A DNA stretch of 64,000 nt. It comes from Lampris incognitus. Its lineage: Eukaryota; Chordata; Actinopteri; Lampriformes; Lampridae. This document shows positions 22,111 to 32,923 of this stretch, piece after piece (the stretch's first letter is position 1; each line of letters begins with the position of its first letter). Both the position numbers and the translations under genes were made by a program. The stretch is taken from positions 50,513,843 through 50,577,842 of the forward strand of contig NC_079215.1 in NCBI RefSeq assembly GCF_029633865.1, read 5' to 3'. A model generated the notes under the pieces. The model had not been told where the DNA came from, did not search any database, and worked only from the letters and a program-made list of their open reading frames with translations.

Positions 22111-23390
22111 TCAGAGTTGCCCTACTGCGAGTGGTAGGCCTTTATCTTGGGCACCAGTGCTGACACCTCTGTCCATTCGGGGTACCGCCCCGTCTTCAGC
22201 CAGCCCCTCACCAGCGCCAGGGTCATATCTGCCTCCCGCTGCTGCCTTAGTTGCTGTGTGGTCAATGGGGACCACCTCTCCTCGTTGTTGGGTGCCTGGA
22301 TGGCCGCCACCATTGACATCATCTGATCCCATTCCTCTTGCGCTGGCAGCAGCGGCACTCCAATGCCGCACGGGGCGCTGGGAGAGCGCGTCGGCATTGC
22401 CATGATGTCGCCCCACCCGATGCTGGATTTCAAAGTCATACCCTTGAAGGATTTCCAGCCATTGGGCATCTTGACCCTCAGGGTGTTTAAAATTCAAGAG
22501 CCAGGCCGCTCTGGTGGCCGAGTGGAATAAACGGCCATTCTTGCAATCCGCTCATCATGTGGCTGGGAGGTTCATATCCCAGACTCGCCGTAACCGGTCA
22601 CGGCCAGAGCATCCACGGGGTAAGGCATTCATTAGGCCACCCTTACCCAAGGGATAGTGGGTGTAGATCTGTGTAGTGTTCGGGGACTCGTCGTTCTCCA
22701 GCGACCCCTCTGGCCCATCCGGACGCCTGCAGCCAAGCAACTGAAAGCATTCTCCCTACGCCTCCTTCGCGGCTTGAAGGTGATGCAATCCATGCGAGGC
22801 TTCAGTGTGTAAAATAGCGAGAGCAGCCGACACGAGTTTGAAGGAAGCTGGTGTTACGCCTATCTCCTTCCTGTGGAAACGTGAGCCAGGGGAGTTATTC
22901 GACAAGATTTCCGGCCATATGCCATTGGGTTAATCGGGTGGAATAAGGGGAAAAACTAGAAATAAATTTATTAAAAAAAAGAAAAATTCAAGAGCCAGGT
23001 AAGGAAGGTGTGGTTGGTTCAAATGAGGAAGTGGCTGCCGTGCAAATACGGCTGGAAATGTTGTACCACCAGAACCACTACCAGCAACTCATGTCGGGTG
23101 ATGCAGTAGTTCTTTTCTGCCTGACTCTAGGTGCGACTGAAGAAGGCCATGGCATGCTGTTCCAACCCCATGTTACTGGCATCATTGTCCACGATGAAGG
23201 ACTGTTGGGCGTCGGGGTAGGCCAGGCAGGACTGGGGCTTCAGTGAGAGCTGTCTTGAGGCAGCTGAAGGCTGCAGCACAGGCATCATCCCAGTCAAATG
23301 GCCAGCCCTTGTCGGTCAAGCGGTGGAGTTGACTGGCGATAGTGAAGTCCCAGATGAAACGGCGGTAGAATGACGCCAGGCCCAGAAAAC
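22111..23390 (-). pseudogene. Gypsy RNase H region, split by SINE E
   Basis: The proximal part reads VGRHHGNADALSQRP near 22400, the conserved RNase H/connection block. The frame is cut by SINE E (22506-22982) and its 17-bp target duplication. Confidence 0.75.
22506..22982 (+). mobile_element. tRNA-derived SINE (family E)
   Basis: The head has A-box TGGCCGAGTGG and B-box-like GGTTCATATCC, as in tRNA genes. The 3' end is AGAAATAAATTTATTAAAA. A perfect 17-bp target duplication, AAAATTCAAGAGCCAGG, lies at 22489-22505 and 22983-22999, making both ends exact. It inserted into an already resident Gypsy element. Confidence 0.9.
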
Positions 23391-23393
23391 TTC

Positions 23394-24103
23394 TCAGCTC
23401 ACCAAGGTGCCATCCAACGCACTAGCCTTGGATGGCAACCACCTCTCTTCAGCAGGTGACACTTTGACAGGGTTCAGCCACAGCCAGGCCTGAGTGATGG
23501 CAGCAAGGATCTTATTCAGGTTGGACAGGGCTCCGGCGAAGTTACTGGTGTGTACTAGGAGGTTGTCGAGGAACACAATGCAATGGCTCTGGGGCACGTC
23601 TATCAACACTCTCTCCATCAGCTGTTTGAATGTTGCTGGTGCATTACAGAGCCCGAACAGCATGACACGGAACTGCCACAGACCCTGCCTGATGGTGAAG
23701 GTGGTCTTCGGTCTTGTGCTGGGGGCCAGCTCCACCTGCCAGTAATCGCTGCTTAGGTCGAGGGAGCTGAATCCTGTAATGTAGTCGAGGGCATCATGAT
23801 TTGAGGGAGCAGGTAAGAGTCCTTTTTTGTGACAGCATTAAGGCATCGATAGTCCACACAGAACTGCCAGCCACCATCCTTCTTCCTCACCAAGATGGCT
23901 GGAGCCACCCACGGACTGTTGAAGGGCTCAATCTCTCCAGCAGCAGCCATCTTGCAGATTTTGTCCTCTGCCACCTGTTGTTTAGTGAGGGCCAGCCAAT
24001 GGGACTGCAGATGGATGGGCTGGGCCGATCTCAATGATATGCTTAACCAGCCCAGTCTGCCTGCAGTCCTCGTCTCTAGCAGCAAAGATGTCCGTGTAGT
24101 CAT
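23394..24103 (-). pseudogene. Gypsy reverse transcriptase remnant
   Basis: Two minus-strand frames carry VRKKDGGWQFCVDYRCLN (RT domain 1) and QFRVMLFGLCNAPATFKQLM then CIVFLDNLLVHT. The usual FLDD/YLDD pair is FLDN here, so a catalytic aspartate is lost. A frame break near 23740 separates the two. Confidence 0.85.
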
Positions 24104-24644
24104 CGAGGAGTCACTTCAGCTGGTTGCGTTGCCGCGGATCAAGGTCGTTATTGCTATGTTGCCACCAGTCATGTATGGCCTCAGTCATTTCAGCGGAGGG
24201 TAGGACAGCAGGGCTGAGACAGGTTGGGGTGGTGCAGGGCCACTGGTGGTGGTGGGTGTGCTGGTGGGCAGCTTGGATGGAGGTCTGGGTTGTTGGGATA
24301 ATGAAGCACATGGGCTCTGTGCCTGCTGGGCGGTGGCTGCTTGGCGACTGGCTAGCTGGTCTTTGGGTCTGTCCCTCACCTGACCAGACTGGAGCGCCAC
24401 AGTCTTTTTGCTAAAGGTGATGGTTGCCCCTGACACATTAACACAGGCCCCCAGAGGGTCAGCAGGTCAAGGCCAATTATGCATGGGTCCCAGATGTTGG
24501 CTAGCCAGAACTCTTGCACCAGCTCCTGGTCTCCAGCTCAGACTCGCAGTGATTTCCTCCCTCTCGTTCCAGCCTTTTCCCCAGTCACCATCATCAGCTT
24601 GGTGTTGGTTGGGGACCATGCCACTGAGAGTGGAGCCGGTGGTG

Positions 24645-24715
24645 CCTGGGAGGATGCCAGGCTGCACCAGGGAAATGGTAGACCCCGTGTCTACCAGGGC
24701 TCTGCAGGATTGACT
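24645..24715 (-). pseudogene. Gypsy aspartic protease motif
   Basis: The minus strand reads ALVDTGSTISLV. The DTGS active-site motif lies between gag and RT, as expected. Confidence 0.7.
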
Positions 24716-24859
24716 GTTGAGTTAGCAGTCCAAATATAATCCTTTGGTTTGACCTAGGCAGCCAACCAGCGTGCATCGGCCTTGAAGGGGGGCTGGAGAC
24801 TGAAGTGGTGGTCCCTTCACTAGATCACTCTGCCATCATTTCCCATTGGCTGGGTGGCT

Positions 24860-25900
24860 CTGGCCTTCAGTGCTGGGCAGTCGTGGCTATGTGACCAGGC
24901 TTGTCACACCAGTAGCAGCGGTCAGTCGGCCAGGTTGGCCATCACCTGGATGTTGGAGGCTGTCGCTGAGACTGCTGTGGTGAAAGCGGGACTAGGTAGG
25001 CCTCATCTGCTTCCTCTTCTTCACGGTTGGGCCCCCCTGATGTGTGGTGGGAGGGCAGGGTTCTTCTGCTGGGGGGGGTCACGTGGACAGTACTACCTCA
25101 GCCCGCTCGGGGATTGGGGCATGGCGAAGTGAACATGTTGGCGCAGATGTTTCAGCATGAGCTCCCGCGGGAAAGCGTGCAGGGCCAGCTCCTCTTTGAT
25201 GACTGCATCGAACTGCAGGTAACCGTGCTGGGCATGTAGCTGAATGTCTGTGGTGAAGGCACCCAGGCTCTCTCCCTCTTGGCGGTGATGGCTGTCTAGC
25301 TGCTCCCTGCTCTGGTCGGTGTAAGGTCATTGCCTGAGTCACCTCTCAAGTGCCATGGTCAGGGTTTAGAGGTCCTTCTGCTCCACTGGGGCTAGATCAA
25401 GTAGTACCTGCAAGGCCTTTCCCTCCAATGCCAGAGCCAGGTGGATGACAGTCTTATTGTTACTCCATCTGCTATACCATGCCTCCAACTGCACTTGTCG
25501 TCCCAGCTTGGCAGGTGTTCTAGAAGCCGTATCTTTGCTGCTCACTAAGGGGCGATTGGCGGTGACAGGCAGCATGTGCTCCCCCAGCGCTGGTCTCCTG
25601 GCCTCCAGAGGGCGATTGGTGGCGGCGGGTAGCATTCGCTCCCCAGTGCTGGTCTTTCTGTCCTCCAGGGGGCGATCAGTGGCAGCAGGTAGCGTTCGCT
25701 CCTTGGCGTTAGTGGTCCTGGCCTCTAGGGGATGATGTATGGTGGCGGATAGCATTCGTTCCCCGGCGCTGGTCCTCCTGGCCTCTAGGGGGCAGTGGAG
25801 CCACTGTGTACTGGAACCATCAAGTTGGGCTGGAAAACATCCATCTCTGGCGGGCTCCGTCTTTTGCCATGCCAGGTTTTCCAAGTGCCAACGGGTCTGC
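24860..25900 (-). pseudogene. Gypsy gag remnant with tandem 21-22-residue repeats
   Basis: The minus-strand frame 25366-25884 begins MENLAWQKTEPARDGCFPAQ. It holds about four diverged repeats of the type RPLEARxTxxxERMLPAATN (25540-25800) ahead of a gag-like segment (LEAWYSRWSNNKTVIHLALA). A zinc-knuckle, CYWCDKPGHIAT, follows near 24880-24920, where the frame breaks before the last cysteine, consistent with a small deletion. Tandem repeats in this position are unusual for Gypsy gag. Confidence 0.65.
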
Positions 25901-25953
25901 TCGATGTCCTGTCTCCAGTCTCTGGATCTCCCTTTCCATTTTATAGCTCAATA

Positions 25954-25968
25954 CCACTTCTGACACCA
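25954..25968 (-). other. Gypsy primer-binding site, tRNA-Leu type
   Basis: The minus strand reads TGGTGTCAGAAGTGG one base after the 5' LTR end. It is complementary to the 3' end of vertebrate tRNA-Leu (acceptor stem plus CCA). This fixes the element's orientation and the LTR boundary. Confidence 0.8.
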
Positions 25969-25969
25969 A

Positions 25970-26316
25970 TGTGATGAGTTTGCGTGGTGAATGACAGGCA
26001 GAGATCTCTTTTGATCGCAAATCCTGTGCCCATACACCGCATGACCCCGGGAGTGCTGTTTAATTTAAACACACCATCATAACCGAACAGAACTGACGGG
26101 AAAGGGGGAGGCAAGAGGCTGGGATTTAGTTTGAATGGCAGGTCCTGTGTCCCATACACCGGACGACCCCAGGTTATTCTGCCCTTCCCCAATGGTTGCC
26201 GAACAATGGCTTCCCCTAACAATGTCACTCTGGAACACATCAATCTTATTCATGGTCCTACAGTCAGTCAGTCTGTAAAATGGTCGCCTACCTAGTGCAA
26301 GTCAAACATCCAAACA
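25970..26316 (-). repeat. Gypsy 5' LTR
   Basis: It is related to the LTR at 20794-21129 but clearly diverged, with small indels near 26080-26130, so the insertion is not recent. Its outer edge is met directly by the Rex3-like LINE tail at 26318. Confidence 0.82.
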
Positions 26317-26317
26317 A

Positions 26318-27362
26318 CTCATCTCATCTCATCATCAGCCACTTCTCCGGGGGTAAGGTCGCAGTGGCAGCGAGCTAAGTAGGGCACTCCAGACGTCCCT
26401 CTCCCCAGAAATGGCCTCCAGCTCCTCCTGGGAGATCCCAAGGTGTTCCCAGGCCAGATTGGACATGTAGTCCCTCCAGTGAGTTCTGGGTCTTCCCCGC
26501 GGTCTCCTCCCAGCTAGATGTGCCCGGAAAACCTCCAAAGGAAGGCGCACAGGAGGCATCCTAATCAGATACCCCAACCACCACAACTGCCTCCTTTCGA
26601 CACAATGGAGCAGCGGCTCTACTCCGACCTCCCTCCAGATGTCCGAGCTCCTCACCCTATCTCTAAGGCTGCGCTTAGACACCCTATAGAGGAAACTCAT
26701 TTCAGCCACTTGTATCCGCGATCTCACCCTTTCAGTCACTACCCAAAGCTCATGACCATAGGTGAGGGTTGGAATGATGACTGACTGGTAAATAGAGAGC
26801 TTTGCCTTCCAGCTCAGCTCCTTCACCACAATGGTCCGGTACAATATCCGCATTACTGTTGATGCTGCACCAATCAGCCTGTCAATCTCCCGCTCCATCC
26901 TACCCTCACTCATGAACAAGACCCCGAGATACTTGAACTCCTTCACTTGAGGCAACAACTCATCCCCAACCCGGAGGGAGCAATCCACCATTTTCTGGTA
27001 GAGAACCATGGCCTCAGACTTGGAAGTGCTGACTCTCATCCTGGCCATTTCGCACTCAGCTGCAAACTGCCCCTGTACGTGCTGGAGGTTGCGTTCTGGT
27101 GAAGCCAACAAAACCATATCATCTGCGAAGAGCAGAGATGCAATTCTGAGGTTCCCAAAATGGACACACTCCTCACCTTGGCTGCGCCTTGAGATCCTGT
27201 CCATGAATACCACAAACAGAATCTGAGAAAAGGGACAGCCTTGGCGGAGTCCAACGCCCACCGAAAACGTGTTTGACTTTGTGCCGAGAATACGGACACA
27301 TCTCTCACTTCGGTTACACAAGGACCGGATGGCTTGTAGCAAGTGCCCCGGTACCCAGACTA
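26318..27362 (-). mobile_element. Rex3-like (RTE clade) LINE, 5'-truncated
   Basis: A 345-codon minus-strand frame (26335-27372) is open throughout. It reads VGLRQGCPFSQILFVVFMDR, then SLLFADDMVLLAS (the intact FADD catalytic box), EFKYLGVLF, LTYGHELWVVTE and GRRPRGRPRTHWRDYMSNLA. These are blocks of the teleost RTE-type LINE Rex3. The 3' end has (GATGA)n-type short repeats (26318-26335), typical of RTE tails. Endonuclease and N-terminal RT are missing, as in most genomic copies, so it cannot move by itself. Confidence 0.85.
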
Positions 27363-27372
27363 AAGATGTCAC

Positions 27373-30210
27373 TTAGCTGAGTGATGAAACGTATCTGTCA
27401 ATAAACGTTGTATCCAGATGAACTGATTCAACCTTCTTTGATTTTCTTACCTGTGTTATTGAGTATGCATCAAGACATATCGACTCATTTCGGCATGGAT
27501 TGCCTTAAACTTAAACTCTCAGGAACCACCTGAGATTCGACCTCAGATGCAGACAAAACGGGATTACACCAAAGAGCCTCCAAATGAAATCTTCAGTCAA
27601 GGGCCACGATGCTAACCAGATCCTCCAGGAAGCACAGAGGCAGCTGTTGAACGAGCGGGTGAGACAAACCAATTTTACTACTGACGCTTTGAAAGCCAGA
27701 GAGGAGCAGATCCAACAGAGACTCACGTCGCGTCTAGATGAGACCACTTTCCAACGTGTGATCGAGTTCACGGATAAGGCTCATCTAGTTCAACACGAAA
27801 AGTCGAAAACCAGGCAGCAAAAAAAGTTCGACCTACCTCCTGCACGCCAGAGACATCGGCAGACAATGGACGACAACCTCGACGGCCGACAGAGAGACGG
27901 CCGCCAGACACACGCCAGCGATGTGGACAAGTGGGTGAAGAATCTGTCCAACAGACCACTCAGCCAGGCGGAGAAAGACATCCTTGCTAAGGGGCTGAAT
28001 TTTGCTGTCAAGCTGAGGGAAATCCCGCTAGTGGAATCGATCACAGCCGCGGAATCAGCGATCCGGAAAAACAACATCGCCGACCCGGAAGCGGAACAAC
28101 TACGGACGAAAGTTGCAGCCTCTCTCGGCAATGTGAAGGCGCCAACATCCAACGTCAGTGGAGGTGAGAGAGAGGAACGCTCTCACAACTCTCAGTAAGG
28201 TAGATGCACTGTTGTATTAAACCAGACAGACTGTCATGAGAAAGTTATGACATTACTGAGCGACACAAATACTTATGAGCCCCTGAAACGAGATCCAAGC
28301 AGCGGTTACAAGAAAAAGGTGATAGATTGTCTGAAGCAGTTAGAACAGGACAATGCTATTGACAGAATGTTGTACCACAGGTTATACCCAGGGTAAGCTA
28401 CACCTAGTCTATGGGTTACCTAAGATACATAAACCAAATGTGCCATTATGACCTGTTGTTTGTATGATTAACTCAGTAACCCATAACATCCCTAAGTTTC
28501 TGGCATCTGTTCTTAACCCATTGGTAGGCAGTAATGAACATCACATGCAGAACACTATGGATTTTGTGGATAAGGTGAGGGACATCATTATGGAGGGGGA
28601 TGAAACAATGGTCTGTTATGATGTTAAGTCTCTCTTCACATGTGTTCCTGTTGATGAAGCAGTGGAGGTAGTCCATATGAAATTACAAAACGATCCCCCT
28701 TAGCAATAGGACCATCCTTAACACTGACCAAGTGTGTCTGCTCCTGTCTTCAGTCCACATACTTCACATACAGGGGGCAGTACTATAGGCAGAGGCATGG
28801 ATGTGCTATGGGTCCCTCAGCCTCATCTGTAGTGGCCAACTTGTATATGGAAGAATTGGAAAATAGGGCTCTGATGTCCTATCCAGGGGCACCACCTCGC
28901 CATTGGTTCAGATTTGTGGACGACACCTGGGTTAAATTTAAATCTCAGGATGTACCACATTTCACCGACCACATTAACTCTGTGGACAACCACATCAAGT
29001 TCACAAGAGAGGATGTGAAAAATGACAAGTTAGCCTTCTTAGACTGTGAAATTGCAATTGTTGATGGGGGACACTCAAATAGAATAGAATAGAATAGAAT
29101 ATTCTTTATTAGTCATTTTGTACATACCTACAAATGAAATTTACTCTCTGCATTTAACGATTGTTGATGTTTACCACAAACCTACACATACTGATCAGTA
29201 CTTAAGGTTTGACTCTCATCATCCACTGGAGCACAAACTAGGAGTCATCAGGACAACGTACCACTGAGCTGACAACATCCCACCAACACAGCAGCCGGGG
29301 AAGGGGAGATATCCCACATTAAATAGGCCTTGGTTAAGTGTGGTTATCCTAACTGGGCATTTGTCAAAGCCAGGAAGACGCACAAACAGTGCACCAGCCA
29401 ATCGAAGAGAGGACAACAGCTGCCTAAGTGTAAACCAGTGGTGATTCCGTATGTGGCAGGAGTGTTGGAAAAGCTGAGATGCGTATTTTCAAAACATCGC
29501 ATCTCAGTTGCTTTAAAACCCCAAAACACGCTGCACCAGAAGTTGGTCCACCCCACGGATTGGGTCCCCCTGGCACAAACAGAGCAATATAGAGTAAGTA
29601 CGCTGTTCAGTGCCAGGAGGATTTCCGGGACTTGTACACTGGGGAAACTAAACAGACACTGGCCAAAAGACACTGGAGGGGTGAAGAGGGCACAGCATTT
29701 GTTTTTCTGTGCAGGGATCTCCAGGGGGTCTTAATCTCAGGGGTCTCCAGAGTTGAGAGCGCTGTACAGCGTCCAAATTTTCACTTGTTAAACAAAATAT
29801 GGTCATCCAAGCAAAGTCAAAGATGTACCCTCGAATCAAATCTTTTAAATGATGCAAATTAAAAAAGAGCCCTTTTGACTGGCCAAACATTAACATAGCC
29901 CTATGTGTGAGGTCAGGTCAAGAGGGGGATGAGTCTTGTGACCCAGGACCATTTTCAAATCTAATTATTTTATTTGAAGACATGCAGAAGATTTTTTTTT
30001 TTTTGGCCAGTATATTTGGGTCTGTATACCGGGAACAGTGATCTTGTGAGACAGGAATGACCATAATCTAATCCAACAACACAGTGCAAATAGGAGAAGT
30101 ACAAGCAAGGGCTTGATCGGATCCCATGACTCCAAAGAGAGTCAGTGGTATCATGTCCAGATGACAGTCTGGGAGGAGGGCTGCACTTCATCAGATAGCA
30201 CTGAACAATC
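27373..30210 (+). mobile_element. Penelope-like element, decayed
   Basis: A terminal region (27373-27580, with GATGAAACGT) precedes a 204-codon frame at 27584-28198 (VDKWVKNLSNRPLSQAEKDI). RT pieces follow: CYDVKSLFTCVPVDEAVE (28617-28670), GCAMGPSASSVVANLYMEEL near 28800 and WFRFVDDTWVKFKSQDV near 28900 (catalytic VDD intact). A GIY-YIG nuclease trace, LYTGETKQTLAKRHW, lies at 29630-29675. RT followed by GIY-YIG is diagnostic of Penelope-like elements. There are frameshifts near 28200-28460 and 28700-28800. Unrelated sequence replaces the nuclease core after 29680, and a possible terminal stretch recurs at 30170-30210. Confidence 0.83.
29078..29160. repeat. (TAGAA)n-headed repeat fragment inside the Penelope-like element
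   Basis: About 80 bases (AATAGAATAGAATAGAATA, then TTACTCTCTGCATTTAAC) split the frame between GGHSN and VDVYHKPTHTDQYLRF. The end resembles the tail of SINE D (CTCTGAATTTAACCCATCC). It may be a severely truncated SINE insertion. Confidence 0.55.
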
Positions 30211-32220
30211 ATATGCCGATGAAACATAGTGGCGGTATTCGAAAAGTTTTCATTTGGATGGCCTTACGCCCCTGTTGGAGCCTTATCAGAGGAGCTACGA
30301 GGACTGCCGGCAGCGGTATCATCAGATACGGTTTCTTGAAACACATCACTCACTCTTATCAATAAAATGAGGCATTGAATTCGTGCACCAGTATCGGAAA
30401 ATCATGCTATAAAGATGGTTATGGTTTGGAGGGGGGAAAAAAAAGTGAGCCCAGATTTGTTTGTAGTGAAATGTCACTTCAACAAGCTTTTCAACAGATA
30501 AGAACCGGAGAGTGGATGCGGTTTTAGAAAATTAGTGGATTAGCCAAATACTCACACTTTGAAAATACCGACTCTTCAGTTCCAGATGTGCGTCTCGATA
30601 ACAAGCCTTTAATTTAGATAGCCTGTGAGTGCGTGACTCTGCTCCTCTCCCCTGCCCACGATGGTAATGCCCAGGTTGTGGTTCAGCTTCTTCCTCAGTC
30701 TCTGCTCCCTGTTCTTCTCTACGCCCCCTACTTGCAGATTTAATATAATTAGGAGGAGAATGTGCTCGCTCGGTGCAGAGACACTTAAAAGACTCTTTAT
30801 TTGTGGAGGGTTAGAGAACTGCCATAACAATCGACATCAGCCACCACAACCCCCTCCTCTTAACTCTCTCTCGCCCGCTCTCTCTCATGCACACATACAC
30901 AGTTCCAGATGCGACCAGATGTGTAGCACATCCTCTAATTTTCCGATTTACCTCTTCTCATGGTCTTACCTTCTAGCCGTGTCTCTCCACCTCCTTCCCG
31001 TCTTCCTATTCATCGCTCTGCAAGAAATGGATATGGGGCCAGAAGCTTTAACCACTGTTTTATGTGGGCCCACATTTCTGAAGCAATAAACCGTGGCAAT
31101 GCCCCCCCCCCCTAATCTGAGTTATGGGCCCTCTCACCTGTCTCCTGTTCCCGTCGTCTGCCCGCTAATCGTTTCCCTTCACAAGGGTGATGCAAAACGA
31201 ACAGCTTAAAGCAGCATGGTGCAATGTCCTCCATGCCGTCTGATTTCGCGTGAGATTCACTTTCAAGTTAAACAGAAACGGAGAGTAGCTTCATCCGTAG
31301 GCAATTAGGTTGCTCTACTTCCGAACAATTTTGGGGACCCAAATATTACTTCGACTTTACCAGCTTTTTTATTTTCACTTTACTTTTGTTTTCTTTATTA
31401 CGACGCTACTATTTTATTCATATTTCACTTTTGAACTTATTCTACAGTGCGGCAGATTTGCACACCCGAAAGAGAAGAAGGAGAAGAGAGATGGGGAGAG
31501 CTGGGATGTAAAAACGGAATGAATTATTCTTTATTGACTGGCATCCAGATGTTATTGCAGCCCCCCCCCCCTCCTCCTCTCTCTGAGTCTGTTTTTGTAC
31601 TCTGGCCTGTATGAGGTCAGTGTTGGACACCAAAGCTGCCAGAGAAAAGTTGGTTGTACAGGCAGATGGAGGGGGAAGCGGGAGAGCAGGGGGATTAGTG
31701 ACGGACAAACAGACCAGATACTAGCAGGTGTGGGTGAATAACAACGGCCTTGCCCATATTTCTTGTGTGCTTGCTCGATCACCGACTGAATGCCGAGAGT
31801 TACAGGGGCGAAGAAGTCACAAAGCCATCAACACCTGGTCTGTATTAACAACAGGCCCGTCTGTCACCTTCACCAGAACACCATTCTCTCTCCATGACAA
31901 ATTCCACGCTTGCTTTTGTTTTCTGCATGGGCGTTTCTTTTCTCTTTCTTTGGAATAATTTTTCAGGCAAATTCAAGGAGGTGCAGACATGTGTGGTTAG
32001 AACATTGTGTCTCTCCAACACCGTCTCGCCATAGAAAGAAGCCAACACTGCAGCTCATATCGACAGGCTGACGGATCAAACTGAACAGAGGTGTTTGTTA
32101 ACACAGCACACAAGCATCGCATTGTCTTTTAACAAGGTTTGTGTCCACAAAAGGTGTTCGTCTTCCCTTTGGTTGTATTACTCTTTCATATTAGTCACTT
32201 TTTTGGGGGGGATTTCCCCC
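30211..32220. other. Intergenic region, no gene recognised
   Basis: It contains only short open frames, pyrimidine-rich stretches near 30850 and C-runs near 31100 and 31560. I could not assign any part to a known repeat or exon. It is the boundary between the transposon island and the receptor gene. Confidence 0.5.
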
Positions 32221-32611
32221 CTTTTTTTCTCCCCAATTGCACCCGGCCAATTACCCCACTGGTCACTGCTGCACCCCCTCTGCCGATCCAGGGAGGGCTG
32301 CAGACTACCACATGCCTCCTCCGATACATGTGGGGTCGCCAGCCGTTTCTTTTCACCTGACAGTGAGGAGTTTCACCAGGGGATGCAGCACATGGGAGGC
32401 TCACGCTATTCCCCCCCGAACAGGCGCCCCGACTGACCAGAGGAGGCGTTAGTGCAACGACCAGGACACATACCCACATCCGGCTTCCAACTTGCAGACA
32501 CGGCCACTTGTGTCTGTAAGGATGCTCGACCAAGCCCGAGGTAACATGGGGATTTGAACCGACGATCCCCGTGTTGGTAGGCAACGGAACAGAGCGCTAG
32601 CCGAGCGCCCC
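32221..32611 (-). mobile_element. tRNA-derived SINE (family A, copy 3)
   Basis: A reverse-complement family A body runs from the tail (CTCCCCAATTGCACCCGGCC) to the tRNA-like head (CCCGTGTTGGTAGGCAACGG). It lies about 310 bases upstream of the receptor start codon. Confidence 0.87.
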
Positions 32612-32923
32612 ATATGAGTTACATTTTATCCATTAAACCGTTTTCAGTGATTTCATGAGCATATTGGCTCATGTCTGAGTTTCTGTGTTTTACACAAACT
32701 GTTACACTTTGAGGAAGTTGCTTTCAAGAAACGGGAACCATACTGTCGCAATTGACAGGAGACTGAGATAGAGAAATACCGAGTAACACCATCGAAGGAG
32801 ACGACGAGGGACAAGTTTAGCTCCAAAGAACTGGACCTTATGTGAAAGTAAACAACCCAAAAAAAAAATTTTTTTTTTTTAAATCACAAACCGGCACCTC
32901 AAGGATTTCAGCTTTTCACCAAA

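Larger units (their letters stand above)
20794..26316 (-). mobile_element. Ty3/Gypsy LTR retrotransposon, decayed
   Basis: Two related LTRs (20794-21129 and 25970-26316) bracket a minus-strand gag-pol. From right to left the order is: primer site, gag with a zinc-knuckle remnant, DTGS protease, reverse transcriptase, RNase H and integrase. That is the Ty3/Gypsy order, with integrase last. All frames are interrupted, the RT catalytic box is altered to FLDN, and SINE E splits the RNase H region. No clear 5-bp target duplication is left. It is a cellular retrotransposon fossil; no envelope gene is seen. Confidence 0.88.

Noticed and set aside
20794-26316. Endogenous retrovirus rather than Gypsy retrotransposon
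   Set aside because: Integrase and RT motifs are Ty3/Gypsy type, and no envelope region lies between integrase and the 3' LTR.
29330-29862. Open frames around 29.3-29.9 kb as a host gene
   Set aside because: They contain Penelope-like blocks (KLRCVFSKHRISVALKPQNT, GETKQTLAKR) in shifted frames.
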